64,000 nt of DNA from Isoetes taiwanensis (Eukaryota; Streptophyta; Lycopodiopsida; Isoetales; Isoetaceae). The first letter of the stretch is position 1, and each line of letters opens with the position of its first letter. The stretch lies in contig JAJEKV010000010.1 of assembly GCA_021234155.1 (NCBI GenBank), positions 19,691,418-19,755,417 on the forward strand, read 5' to 3'. The position numbers and the translations under genes are program-made. Positions 23,978 to 33,133 of the stretch are shown here, one piece after another. Under the pieces are notes generated by a model that was given only the letters and a program-made list of their open reading frames with translations, ran no database searches and had not been told where the DNA came from.

Positions 23978-24168
23978 AATGTTCTTGGAGACCAAGAGCA
24001 AAGCACTGGCCATGTTCCCAGTAGTACTAACTTGATAGGATCCTCAAGCCTCGAAAAGTGGGAAATTTTTTTCTCATTTTTGTAGTATATGCTAAGCTAG
24101 TAACAATTAAGTGAATTGGAACATAAAAAGACCAAAAACAGTGAGCCAAATCTTTCTAAGGCAAGAAG

Positions 24169-24235
24169 GTCTCACACGTCAAGCCAGAGCAAAAACCAAG
24201 ACTCTAGGTTTTGCCCTGGGCACAACATGCGAGAC
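24169..24235. repeat. B-type palindrome 1 (67 nt)
   Basis: It is an imperfect inverted repeat with arms GTCTCACACGTCAAGCC and GGGCACAACATGCGAGAC and an inner CCAAGACTCTAGGTTTTG stem. It is the most diverged of four copies. Confidence 0.9.
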
Positions 24236-24370
24236 ATTAGGCCATAAACACCTTAATACTTGATGAATTTCAGAAAAGTAACATGCTAGATCGAGTTTTA
24301 AGATAAGAATTAGCTAGGTTGGTATATTATACCCCTAGAAATCATATAATTTAGCATAAAAATCCACAAT

Positions 24371-24437
24371 GTCTCACACGTCGCGCCAGAGCAAAAACCA
24401 AGACTCTAGGTCTTGCCCTGGGCGCAACGTGCGAGAC
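24371..24437. repeat. B-type palindrome 2 (67 nt)
   Basis: The arms are GTCTCACACGTCGCGCC and GGGCGCAACGTGCGAGAC, with inner stem CAAGACTCTAGGTCTTG. It lies about 100 bp before the TATA box of the H3-like gene. Confidence 0.92.
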
Positions 24438-24539
24438 CAATGGATTAGAAAAGTCTAAATTAAGCCCATGTAATAGGTTAATAAGTGTCTTGGCTCATCC
24501 AAAAAGAGTAACTTGAAATTTGACCTAAAATTGGCCATC

Positions 24540-24548
24540 TATAAATAG
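24540..24548 (+). promoter_or_regulatory. TATA box of the H3-like gene
   Basis: TATAAATAG lies 105 bp before the ATG, in an otherwise GC-richer leader. The same box and spacing recur before ORF2 of segment B and before several genes of segment C. Confidence 0.65.
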
Positions 24549-24652
24549 ATCTAGACCCCGCCCCTCATTTGTACGTTTCCGCTTAGAAAAATTGCTCCCG
24601 CTTTTTAAGGCGATTTTTTGGCGCCCGACCTCGGATCGACGAGCCGTAAGAC

Positions 24653-26008
24653 ATGGCCAAAACCAAACAGACTGCTAGGGTTCCTCGAGGAGACGAAACC
24701 GCCAGCGCCCTACTTCAGTGGATGCTTCACGAGTGCTTTCTTAACAGAGGAGACCAACCTTCGTCGAGTGAAGGGACAGAGTCAGAGGAGCACCAAGCAG
24801 AAGGATCCCAGCAGGAAGGAGCACAAGACGAGGAGGTAGACCAGCAGGTCGACCAAGAGGACGAGCACTCGGGGGCCTCGACAGAGGTGATCGAAGAAAT
24901 GGAAGGCGACGAGGACGAAATGCAAAAAGTCCTCGAGGAGGTAGAGAAGGAGAAGCAAGATAAGGCGCAACAGGAGCGAGAGGCAAAGGAGCACGAAGAG
25001 CAGAGGCAGCCGACTCCCGAGCCGACCATGGAGGAAGAACTTGAAGCCTGGATCCGAGAGGAGGCAAAGGAGCAAGATGAGCGGAGGGAACCCACCCCCG
25101 AGCAGACCGAAGAAGAAGAACTCGCGGCGTGGATCAAGAAACACGAAGCAAAAGAACGCCGCCGGGAGAGGAAGAGGGCAGAGAAGAAGAGGAAGAGGGA
25201 GGAGCAGGAGGCCAAGTAGGCCGAGGAACTGAGGCAGAAGAAAGGAAAATTCATGGAGGCGGGCGAAAGGAAAATCAAGAAGGTTCCACGAACAAAGATC
25301 GTTATCGAGGAGCGCCCGGCCGACAAACCTGCCTCGTCCGACGACTCTGACGACGAGGACTTCAACCCTAACACAGAAGGTGGAAGTTCTTCGAAGGCCC
25401 CAGGTGAAGAGCAGGTGGATCAAGAGCAGGCGGACCCGATCGAACAAGTGCAGAAGCCTCCGCCATATCCAACTTGGGATAGGAAGAAACAGCCATGACC
25501 TGCCCGAGAATCTTACGTGATAGACCCTGTCAAGGTCTACGAGAGGAAGCTGAAAGAGCACAACGCCTTCATGAAGAAGTGGGAGGCTTACAACTCCTAC
25601 TACCAGGAGAACAGAGTCAGAATTATCGAAGGTGGACGGCCATCGAAGAAGCAGACTCTAAAGCCGCTGCCAGAGAAGCCCAAGCCTCCAAAGAAGCCAG
25701 TGAAAAGGAAAGCCAGCAGAAGGGAGAGCGAGAGACGAGCACTACGAGAGATCAGGCACTTCCAGTGCAGCTTCGGCTTCCTAATCCCACGTGCACCGTT
25801 CGCCCGATTAGTCAGAGAAGTCGTACAAGAGTACAACACCGAAATGAGGGTGACGGACGAGATGCTGCTGGCGTTGCAAGAAGCGACCGAGCAGAAGCTG
25901 GTGCAGCACTTTGAAGATTTCACAGCCTGCACCGTGCATGCCAAGCGAGTAACATTAATGAAGAAAGACATGCAGCTAGCCAGTTACATTAAGGGAGATC
26001 CCCAGTAA
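24653..26008 (+). pseudogene. Histone H3-like protein with H3 tail, acidic linker and H3 fold
   Basis: One frame runs 451 codons with only two internal stops, TAG at 25217 (GAG in the copy near 2.85 kb) and TGA at 25496. The product starts MAKTKQTARV: after Met removal, A1, T3, K4, Q5, T6, A7 and R8 of histone H3 are kept, while R2 is Lys and K9-S10 are Val-Pro. Residues about 25-270 form a Glu/Lys/Arg/Gln-rich linker. Residues about 345-358 are Lys/Pro-rich. From residue 363 an H3 fold follows: ALREIRHFQ (alphaN), PFARLVREV (alpha1), LLALQEATEQKLV (alpha2), FEDFTACTVHAKRV and KKDMQLASYI (loop 2/alpha3). Canonical H3 is about 136 residues, so the linker replaces the rest of the normal tail. 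Chromatin incorporation is an inference from the fold. Palindromes flank the gene. Confidence 0.88.
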
Positions 26009-26153
26009 AATTTTGTAAATGATAAAGATTTTTTGTTTTATACAAAGTGTTTTTGAGTATAGTATGTGTGTAAACGTACTTAACTAAGATGAATTAGCAA
26101 GTAACGGCTTTTGTTTTAGTTAAATTGGACATTTTTAGAACAAGTAGTGAGGA
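26009..26153. other. 3' flank of the H3-like gene
   Basis: This is an AT-rich 3' region between the stop codon and B-type palindrome 3. Poly(A)-signal-like AATGATAAAGATT follows the stop closely, but no perfect AATAAA is present. Confidence 0.35.
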
Positions 26154-26221
26154 TGTCTCACACGTCGCGCCAGAAGCAAAACCAAGACTCTAGGTCTTGA
26201 CCTGGGCGCAACGTGTAAGAC
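26154..26221. repeat. B-type palindrome 3
   Basis: The left arm GTCTCACACGTCGCGCC is intact. The right arm has decayed to GTGTAAGAC. It follows the H3-like gene. Confidence 0.92.
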
Positions 26222-26353
26222 CATATCCAAACTCGACCAAAACACCTCCAAATCGACCAAGTAAGGGGTCAATCTTGCCTAACTCGATGAGTCTAGCATG
26301 ATTTGACCCTTAGATCATCCAAATTGGACAAGTTTTGACCAAGATAGGGCAGA

Positions 26354-26421
26354 TGTCTCACACGTCGCGCCAGGAGCAAAACCAAGACTCTAGGTCTTGA
26401 CCTGGGCGCAACGTGCGAGAC
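26354..26421. repeat. B-type palindrome 4
   Basis: Both arms are intact, with inner stem CAAGACTCTAGGTCTTG. It precedes ORF2 by 315 bp. The pairs 1/2 and 3/4 have almost identical spacing (about 200 bp). Confidence 0.92.
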
Positions 26422-26614
26422 CTCCTAGCATTTTCTCCACCTTGCCATATCCAATTGACCTCCAGTTTGTTGCAATAGGTTCATTAGATAGTCCCAGTCA
26501 TGCTCAAACCCCCAAAGTAGTCTTCTAATCCCTATTTGGACCTCCAAATAGGTCAGATTCGCCCAACCCCAATACTTTTCTAGGTCACCCAAAAATTAGG
26601 TTTTTTTCCTTGTC

Positions 26615-26623
26615 TATAAATAG
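26615..26623 (+). promoter_or_regulatory. TATA box of ORF2 (segment B)
   Basis: TATAAATAG lies 114 bp before the ATG at 26737, matching the layout of the H3-like gene upstream. Confidence 0.65.
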
Positions 26624-26736
26624 GCCCCCATTTCTCACTTGGCACCCTACAAGTTTGCTCCCGACCCTTCTAGGCGATTTTCCAGTTCCCTGAGGCACTT
26701 CTGCATCCGTTTGTTAGTCCCATCTTCCCAAGATCC

Positions 26737-28228
26737 ATGGCAACTGCTGACTTCAGGCGATGGTACAGTGCCAGTGCCCATGCAGCTGAGACCGATATCA
26801 ATGCCATTTTTCAAGTTTTCCAAAAGAGATAGATGTCCAGGCCAGTCTGCACGCAACCCCAGCATATAAACAAGTCTTAACCGAGTTTCAAGCTAGGGTA
26901 GGACAGTTCCTAGTGCAGCTCCCCCCTTGTACAGGCTATTTTGTTCCCCGGCCATCCCTTCAAGCAGCCTTGTGTGATGTTCCAAACATTGCCAAGTACC
27001 TGACCAACAAGGCCCAGAGGTTGCCAGATTACATGGTCTTAACAGTCGACAGGACCAAGTATTTTTCCTACACCGCCGCCTTAGCAATCTTCCTTTCCCA
27101 CCGCGCCGAAAACCCCATGGGGGAAACCTCTATCCCTCCCATGAAGGTGGACCCCATAGCCTCTTCAGTAGCAGACCAGCTCCTTTTGCAGTACCAACGG
27201 AGCAAGAAGGAAGAGCTACGTCGAGCTCGACCCAGCAGAAGAGCAGCAGCTAGCGGAAGAGGAGTTACGCAACTTTGAACGAAACCGGCAGACCCTCAGG
27301 ATCGCTCCCCCACTTGGGCTAGGTATCACAAGCCTAGCCCCCATCATCATCGACGACGAGGAGTACCTGACATCCAAAACCTCCCTGAATGCAGGGAGAG
27401 GGAGTACCGACTCGACGAGTTGCTGCATCAACTGCGGCAATAACCAGATCTAGATGATTTCATCGTCCGGGGAGTTTCAGATTTCCCGCTCCAGGTAAGA
27501 GAAGCCGACACCTATACAGGGGAGTCGACTTCGGACATCCAAGCCTACAGCAACATCAGGCAGATAATGGAAGCTCGGGACCTGCCATCTGGTGAGGAGT
27601 TCTATGCCATCCAAGAACGGATGGGGATCCGTGGCAAGACCACGAACATTTTGATGCCGAGCTCTTCGACACCAGCCCTCACAGAGAGAAGAGGCGGGGA
27701 ATCGACATCAGGCGAGTTTCATCGACAATCAGGGATTACAGAGAGTTCACCGAGGTGGAGGTCGATGAATATGCCGGAAGACATAGAGCTGGCGGCCGAG
27801 GGGGCGACGAATCAACAACGTCGCACAACGACAGGTGGCTGAGATACTATCTCCCCCTGCTGCTGAATGGAAGAATAGCGGTAATACACCGCAAATTCAG
27901 CCTCATGGGCGAAGAAGGAGTGTTCATGCTCATCGCACTCTCAGGCTTTGGCATGCATGCTCGGCTGGCTTCAAACATCGACTATGCCGTCTTAGTCAAG
28001 AGAGCGATGGCACTTGACATCTTTGACTTCGTTGTGCCATACCGACGGCAACGAAAACTAGCAGTAACCGCTGCCTACACCTCCGACCACAGGGTAGAGG
28101 AATTGGTGACAGCCTTACAGGGCGGGACGTCAACCAACATCCTCAGGAACTTGGGACGCTCGGTAGGAATGACCCAAGTTAAGAAGTTTCTTGAGGATAA
28201 TCCATCCTACCGGCGATTTCAAGAATAG
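26737..28228 (+). pseudogene. ORF2 of segment B, unknown conserved protein
   Basis: The proposed start reads MATADFRRWYSASAHAAE. The frame then shifts near 26830, 27215 and 27450-27755, so the protein is spread over three frames. Recognisable blocks are YFVPRPSLQAAL, then KYLTNKAQRLPDYMVL, an acidic IIIDDEEYL stretch, and a C-terminal helical block with FGMHARLASNIDYAVLVKRA. The same blocks in the same order occur in ORF2 of segment C (WYASAPHDNEE, WIPKPALEEAA, FGNHSQLASNTERVIAIRR). The first blocks recur in a third copy at 50.6-51.2 kb. I recognise no known family. It always follows, or is found without, the H3-like gene. The conserved C-terminal block looks like alpha-helical solenoid sequence, but that is a guess. 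Confidence 0.7.
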
Positions 28229-28396
28229 TTAAACTCTTGATCCCGGAGGCCTTGTATTTAAAATATTATACATATATAAATACATTTTCTTTTGCACCTT
28301 AAATGTTTGTTGATATATTTTGTTCCACAACCTTACCAACAAACACATAGAATGCAATAGAATAAATAAAACTAACCGTATAGCCATGACCTACTT

Positions 28397-31318
28397 GTGT
28401 ATGCAGCTAGAGGCTCAGGATCAGCAGAACAACAACGGCAAAACCGTAGGGAAGAACAGAGTCCGCCTAGGCCGCACCCGGCAAGGAACCTGTATGAGGC
28501 ATTTGGCCCCATGACCCCGGAGGAGGAAATGTCACAGATGAGAACGGACCTTGAGCAAATAAAGGCTTTCTTGGCAACATAAGCAGGAGTTGGGTCAGAA
28601 GGCAACGCCCAGTTGCCACAAGCATCAGCTCGGAAAGCAGGAAAGGACAAGAGGAAGAGCAAGAGAAGGAGGTCCCCCAGCACGGAATCCTCCAACTCAA
28701 GCTCGGACTCGGACTCTAATTTCGAGGAGGAGGCTGAACAAGTGCAGGACCATAGGGACGGTAGACACAAAGACTCAAAGGCCTCAGATTACCAGAAGAA
28801 GGTAGACTCAGCATTGGGAAACGTATGGAAGGCCAGGAAGCTCGAGCAATTCTCAGGCGAGAACATGTCAGGCATGGAAGCAGAGGCTTGGCTCGATGAG
28901 ATGAGTGAGTATGGTAACGCCTATGGTATGAAGGATAAGGACAAAGGCAGGGTGGCAACAGCCAACCTTAAAGGAGCAGCATGCATTTGGTGGAAGGGTG
29001 ATGCCAAGGCCCATGGCTTAAGCAGGGACGGTTGCAGGTTCAAAAAGTTTGCTAAGGCTTTCAAGCGCCATTACGTCCCAAGGGAACACAAGTCCAACAT
29101 GATGCAGCAGTTCTATAGGTTGAAGCAAGGAAACAAATCAGTCCAGAAATATACAGAGGAATTCATGAGATTAAGGCTTTATGTGCCAAAGTTGAGTGAA
29201 AAGCACGCAGTGGAGAGCTACATGGAAGGATTGAATGAGGAAATACGCAAGCTTGTAAGGGCAATAAACCCCAAGACGGTATCAGAAGCAGAGTCCAAGG
29301 CAATAAGCTTGCAAGGAACGGGGCCTCATAACAGCGGACAGAGACAACAATATTATCAGGATAAAGGCAAGGCAACAGGGAGTTATAGCCCTAGAGCAGC
29401 CAGCCCAGGTCCAGCTAAAGCCCCATATAGTGGCAACCATAGGAAGCAGCAGGAGAAGAAGCAGGTGTCCTTCAAGGACAAGCAGGAGGGGTCAAACTAC
29501 TCCAAAGCAGTGCGGTCCTTCTTGCAAGCAATGCCCAAGGAGAAGAGACAGGAGTGCATAGAGAAGCAGCTTTGCTTCAGGTGCTTCCAGCCAGGCCACA
29601 GGACAACGAACTGCCCCTTCGTCATGAGCGCAGCGCTAGCAGAATTGGGTGGATGGGACACTCCGTCTGACGACGACGGCGAGGCAGCACGCGACTATAT
29701 TCAGGGTGGGTGTCACATTTTTGCTGCCATAGATACAGAACAAGCAGAGAATCGGTATAAGGTAATTTCCACAGTATGGAAGGCCAAGGCCAAGTCTTTC
29801 ATAGTCCTGATAGACTCGGAAAGTAGCCACAACTTTGCATCCCCAAGAATGGTTGAGGTGTTGAAGTTGAAACCATTGAAGTCAAAGCCGAGGCCCGTAG
29901 TCCTAGCAAGTGGAGCAGTAAGGCAAACAACAGGCAAAAGGATAAACTTCGACATCGACTTGCAAGGAATTAACATCCAGATGGGGGCAGAAGTAATGGG
30001 TATCGGGAAGTATGACCTGATCATAGGAATGGAGTATCTTAGACCAGCGGGGGCCATCATTGATTGTGGAAAGCGGAAGGTGACCCTCACAGCGCCCAAC
30101 GGCAAGATCATTGAGATCACAGGTAAAGAAGTTGTTCCCATCATGCAGTGTATGTCTAGTAAGCGGTTGCTCAAGTGCATAAAGAGTGAGCAGGTAGCAT
30201 ACATCTTCAAGCTTGAGATCGAAGAACCCGAGTCAGAAGAAAGCAAGGAAGACAAGGTGCTCAGCAAATTGCCCAAGCAGATAGCTAAGTTGATCACGGA
30301 GTTCCACGATCTATTTCTAGATGAGATCGAGCAGCTCCCTCCTTACAGGGGAGTCGAGTGTGAGATAGCACTCGAACCAGTGACCAAGCCGACGAGCAAG
30401 GCTCCGTACAGAATGACGACGCATGAACTGATGGAGCTAAAAAAGCAATTGCAGGAGTTGCTCGACCTAGGCTTCATTAGACCTAGCGTCTCACCATTTG
30501 GGGCACTTATTCTCTTTGTCAAGAAGAAGGATGGCAGTTTGAGGATGTGCATAGATTATAGGTAGTTGAATAAGCACACCATCAAGAATAAGTATGCGCT
30601 CCCCAGATCGGATGACTTGATGGATCAACTCCAAGGGGCAAAAGTCTTCTCCAAAATTGACCTAAGGTCGAGCTACCATCAAATCAGGATCAAGGAAGAA
30701 GACATCCATAAAACCGCCTTCAGAACGCGGTATGGGCACTATGAATTCACGGTAATGCCATTTGGGTTATCGAATGCCCCGGCAACGTTCATGAGGCTCA
30801 TGAACGACATCTTCATGGAGTTCTTAGACACCTTCGTGATAGTATTCTTTGATGACATTTTGGTGTATAGCAGATCCCTTGAAGAACATGTACAACACCT
30901 AAGGAGGGTGCTCGAGAAGTTGAGAAGGCACCAGTTGTACGTCAAGTTGTTGAAGTGCCATTTCGCAACGGAAAAGGTGGAATACCTGGGGCATGTGATC
31001 TCAGCAGAAGGAATCTCGACGAATCCTGCCAAGATTGAAGCAGTGATTCAATGGCCGGCACCAAAGAATGTCCATGAGGTCAGAAGTTTTCTTGGCCTAG
31101 CAGGGTACTACAGGAAGTTTGTGAAGAACTTCGCAAAGATAGCAGCCCCGCTAACGGACTTGACGAGGGCGGAAAAGGTGAAAGATTGGGCAGATCATTG
31201 GCACAAGAAAGCCCAAGCAGGGTTTGAATTGTTGAAGGAAGCTTTGACAACCGCCCCCGTCTTGACCCTGCCAGACCCAGAGAAAGACAAGTTGGTGGCG
31301 ACAGGCGCAAGTAAGCAT
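28397..31318 (+). pseudogene. Chromovirus gag, protease and reverse transcriptase
   Basis: Gag starts near 28397 (MYAARGSGSAEQQ) and meets TAA at 28580, then continues in the same frame. The capsid block includes FAKAFKRHYVPREHKSNMM. Nucleocapsid has one zinc knuckle, CFRCFQPGHRTTNC. The protease active site reads VLIDSESSHNFASP, where the family has D-S-G. RT begins about LPPYRGVECEIALEPV and is cut by TAG at 30563 (CIDYR then stop, where the family has Gln, CAG to TAG). It resumes in frame with the catalytic [10 protein letters not shown] and runs into the connection to RNase H ([13 protein letters not shown]). Coding stops at 31318, where segment C is inserted. The product would act in the cytoplasmic virus-like particle. 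The stops make this copy non-autonomous. Confidence 0.95.
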
Positions 31319-31920
31319 TAGGGCGGATTTGGGGTCTGAAAATGGCCCTTATCTTGGGTTAAAGATTTCCACGTCAGATTTGCCAGGACCAATCAGGTTT
31401 GCGCCTTTTTTACGAAAGTCAGTATTACTTGGCAGGTAGAAGGATGAGCAGGCTTACTTGGCATCCACATGGCGTATTTTCATAGGGGATGCCTGCGCTT
31501 TTATTGCAACCATTTTAATGGCCCGTATTTTTCGGGAGTCGCTTCGCCGCCCAAAATAATGGTGACATTGACCGCCTACTGTCAGCGTCACCAACTCCCT
31601 TGTCAAATTTTGGCGCCAAACTTCTGTACTGTCACTCCGGCGCCTCTACGTGCATCCTCTCCGCCTTCACTCCTCATCTGCAATCCATGTCTCCTGTAAT
31701 TTTTGTGTTCTTGCCCCATTTACAGAACTCCCAAGGTCAAGAAGTCCGATGTTTTTTTAGGGTTCCGTATTTTGTCCGATATTTTTTTAGGGTTCCGTAC
31801 AATTATTTAAAAACGTTACCATCATATTTTACTTTAACTTCTGTTTTTTACTATTTATCTCTTGCCAGTTGTCTATTTTTGTCAGTGTTCGTAGTATAAA
31901 GCGCCATCCGCTGAGAAGCC

Positions 31921-32778
31921 ATGGCAAGAACTAAGCAAACTGCAAGGACCCATCCAGGTGGTGTAAGGCCAGGTGATTACATTAGTCCGCCTCCTTCATC
32001 TGAATCTGAAGTCTCTGATAGAGATTCTCCTCCTCCGACCATGCCTAACAGAAGACCCGGAAAAGAAATCCGCGATGACGGGCGGGGAGAAGCAGCTCGG
32101 GAGTAAGTAGGGAGGTGCACTCCGGTTCGAGGAGGATGGATGGAAATGAGAGACCGGGCGAGAATATGACGCCGGATTAATTATTGGGCAGCCGCCTGTT
32201 CTTGCTCTTACTGCTCCTCCTGCTCCTCCTCTGGATGCGCCAGAACCTTCAAATCAAAGGAGGAGGCCCAACGCCCGAAAGGGGAAGGCGACCAGAAATG
32301 TGAGGAGACGGCCGGAAGAGTCACCGAGGAACGACCGCAAATCTTTGGGGTGAGGAGACGGCCGAAAGCAAATGTGCCCAAATCTTGGGGGTGGGTGAGG
32401 GTAGTGGCGGAAGCGGAAGACGAAGCCCGGCATTAAAAGCCCAGCGAGATTAAGAAGTATCGAAGAGCAACCGAGATGGTCATTCGCGTCTCCCATTTGC
32501 GGTGCTCGTGAAAGAGATTCCGCAAGAGTGTGGTGCGATACATCATACCATTCATGAAATTCAAACAAGCGCCTTAAATGCTCTTCAAATGGCTTCGGAA
32601 GCGGTTGGTGTCGGCCTGTTCGAGGACTCGCGGCTTTGCGGCAATACATGTCAAGCTGGTGATCATCATGCCCAAGGACATGCCTCGTCTTACGCATAAG
32701 GGATCCCGAAAGTACTATGGTCAAAATTTTATGGCTGAATACAACAAGAAGAAAGACCCCCCCGGAAAAAGGCCGTGA
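31921..32778 (+). pseudogene. Histone H3-like gene of segment C, frameshifted
   Basis: The product starts MARTKQTARTHPGG, which is the exact H3 tail A1-R8 with K9 and S10 replaced by Thr and His. A Ser/Pro-rich then Arg-rich linker follows and is broken by a stop at 32104. An H3 fold is recognisable across two frames: EIKKYRRATEMVIR (alphaN), LPFAVLVKEIPQEC (alpha1), ALNALQMASEAVGVGLFEDS (alpha2/loop 2), and AIHVKLVIIMPKDMPRL (alpha3). Frame changes fall near 32490 and 32640. The linker is shorter than in the segment B gene and not evidently homologous to it. A TATAAAGCG sequence at 31895 is only 26 bp before the ATG, so it may not be the promoter. A C-type palindrome follows the gene. Confidence 0.82.
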
Positions 32779-32909
32779 AGTGCCTTTTGTTTTTTTCATA
32801 TGTATAATATTTCTTAATGTAATGGCTTTATAATTTGAATCTCTTAGTTCATTTCTTTCTTAGAAGCCTAGCTTAGCGACTTTGTTTTTTTTTTTAATGT
32901 TATACGTGA

Positions 32910-32978
32910 GGATCACACGACGCGCAGCAAGCATTGTGCTTTTTTGTTGCACATAGTAGTCTTCGCGCCGTGTGATCC
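32910..32978. repeat. C-type palindrome 1
   Basis: The arms are GGATCACACGACGCG and CGCGCCGTGTGATCC, separated by a loop with a minor inner stem (AGCAAGCATTGTGC / TTGCACATAG). It follows the H3-like gene. Confidence 0.92.
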
Positions 32979-33009
32979 AACCCTAACCCTAACCCTAACC
33001 TAACCCTAG
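32979..33009. repeat. Short telomere-like (CCCTAA)n tract
   Basis: Three perfect CCCTAA units are followed by CCTAA and CCCTAG, directly adjoining palindrome 1. The six-base unit is not the seven-base Arabidopsis-type repeat CCCTAAA. Confidence 0.85.
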
Positions 33010-33133
33010 AATGTACGGACAAATCTCCCCACAACGGCTGTGTCCCCTTTCATAATCGACAAACGGCTACTTGAGTTCAAAAGTGGCGGCGCCTTACCGC
33101 TCCTAAACATCTTGTTTTCGCCGTTGTTTCGCC

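Larger units (their letters stand above)
24032..28376 (+). mobile_element. Segment B: histone-H3/ORF2 module between PBS and gag
   Basis: A normal chromovirus begins gag soon after the PBS. Here 4.3 kb intervenes, carrying two promoter-bearing genes and four long palindromes. ACTAAC occurs at 24026-24031 and at 28371-28376, which could be a 6-bp target duplication. I found no inverted terminal repeats. The segment may be an insertion, or a stable cargo of this retrotransposon lineage. The boundaries given are a hypothesis. Confidence 0.5.

Noticed and set aside
24727-25561. Ser- or Leu-rich frames opposite the H3-like gene (and the matching frames at 2369-3043)
   Set aside because: They are antisense shadows of the GA-rich acidic linker.
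24169-26421. CRISPR array
   Set aside because: There are only four copies, each a 67-nt palindrome, spaced by about 135-1720 bp with genes between. The locus is plant nuclear DNA.
32979-33009. A real telomere or chromosome end
   Set aside because: There are only about five imperfect units, internal to a mobile segment, with coding DNA on both sides.
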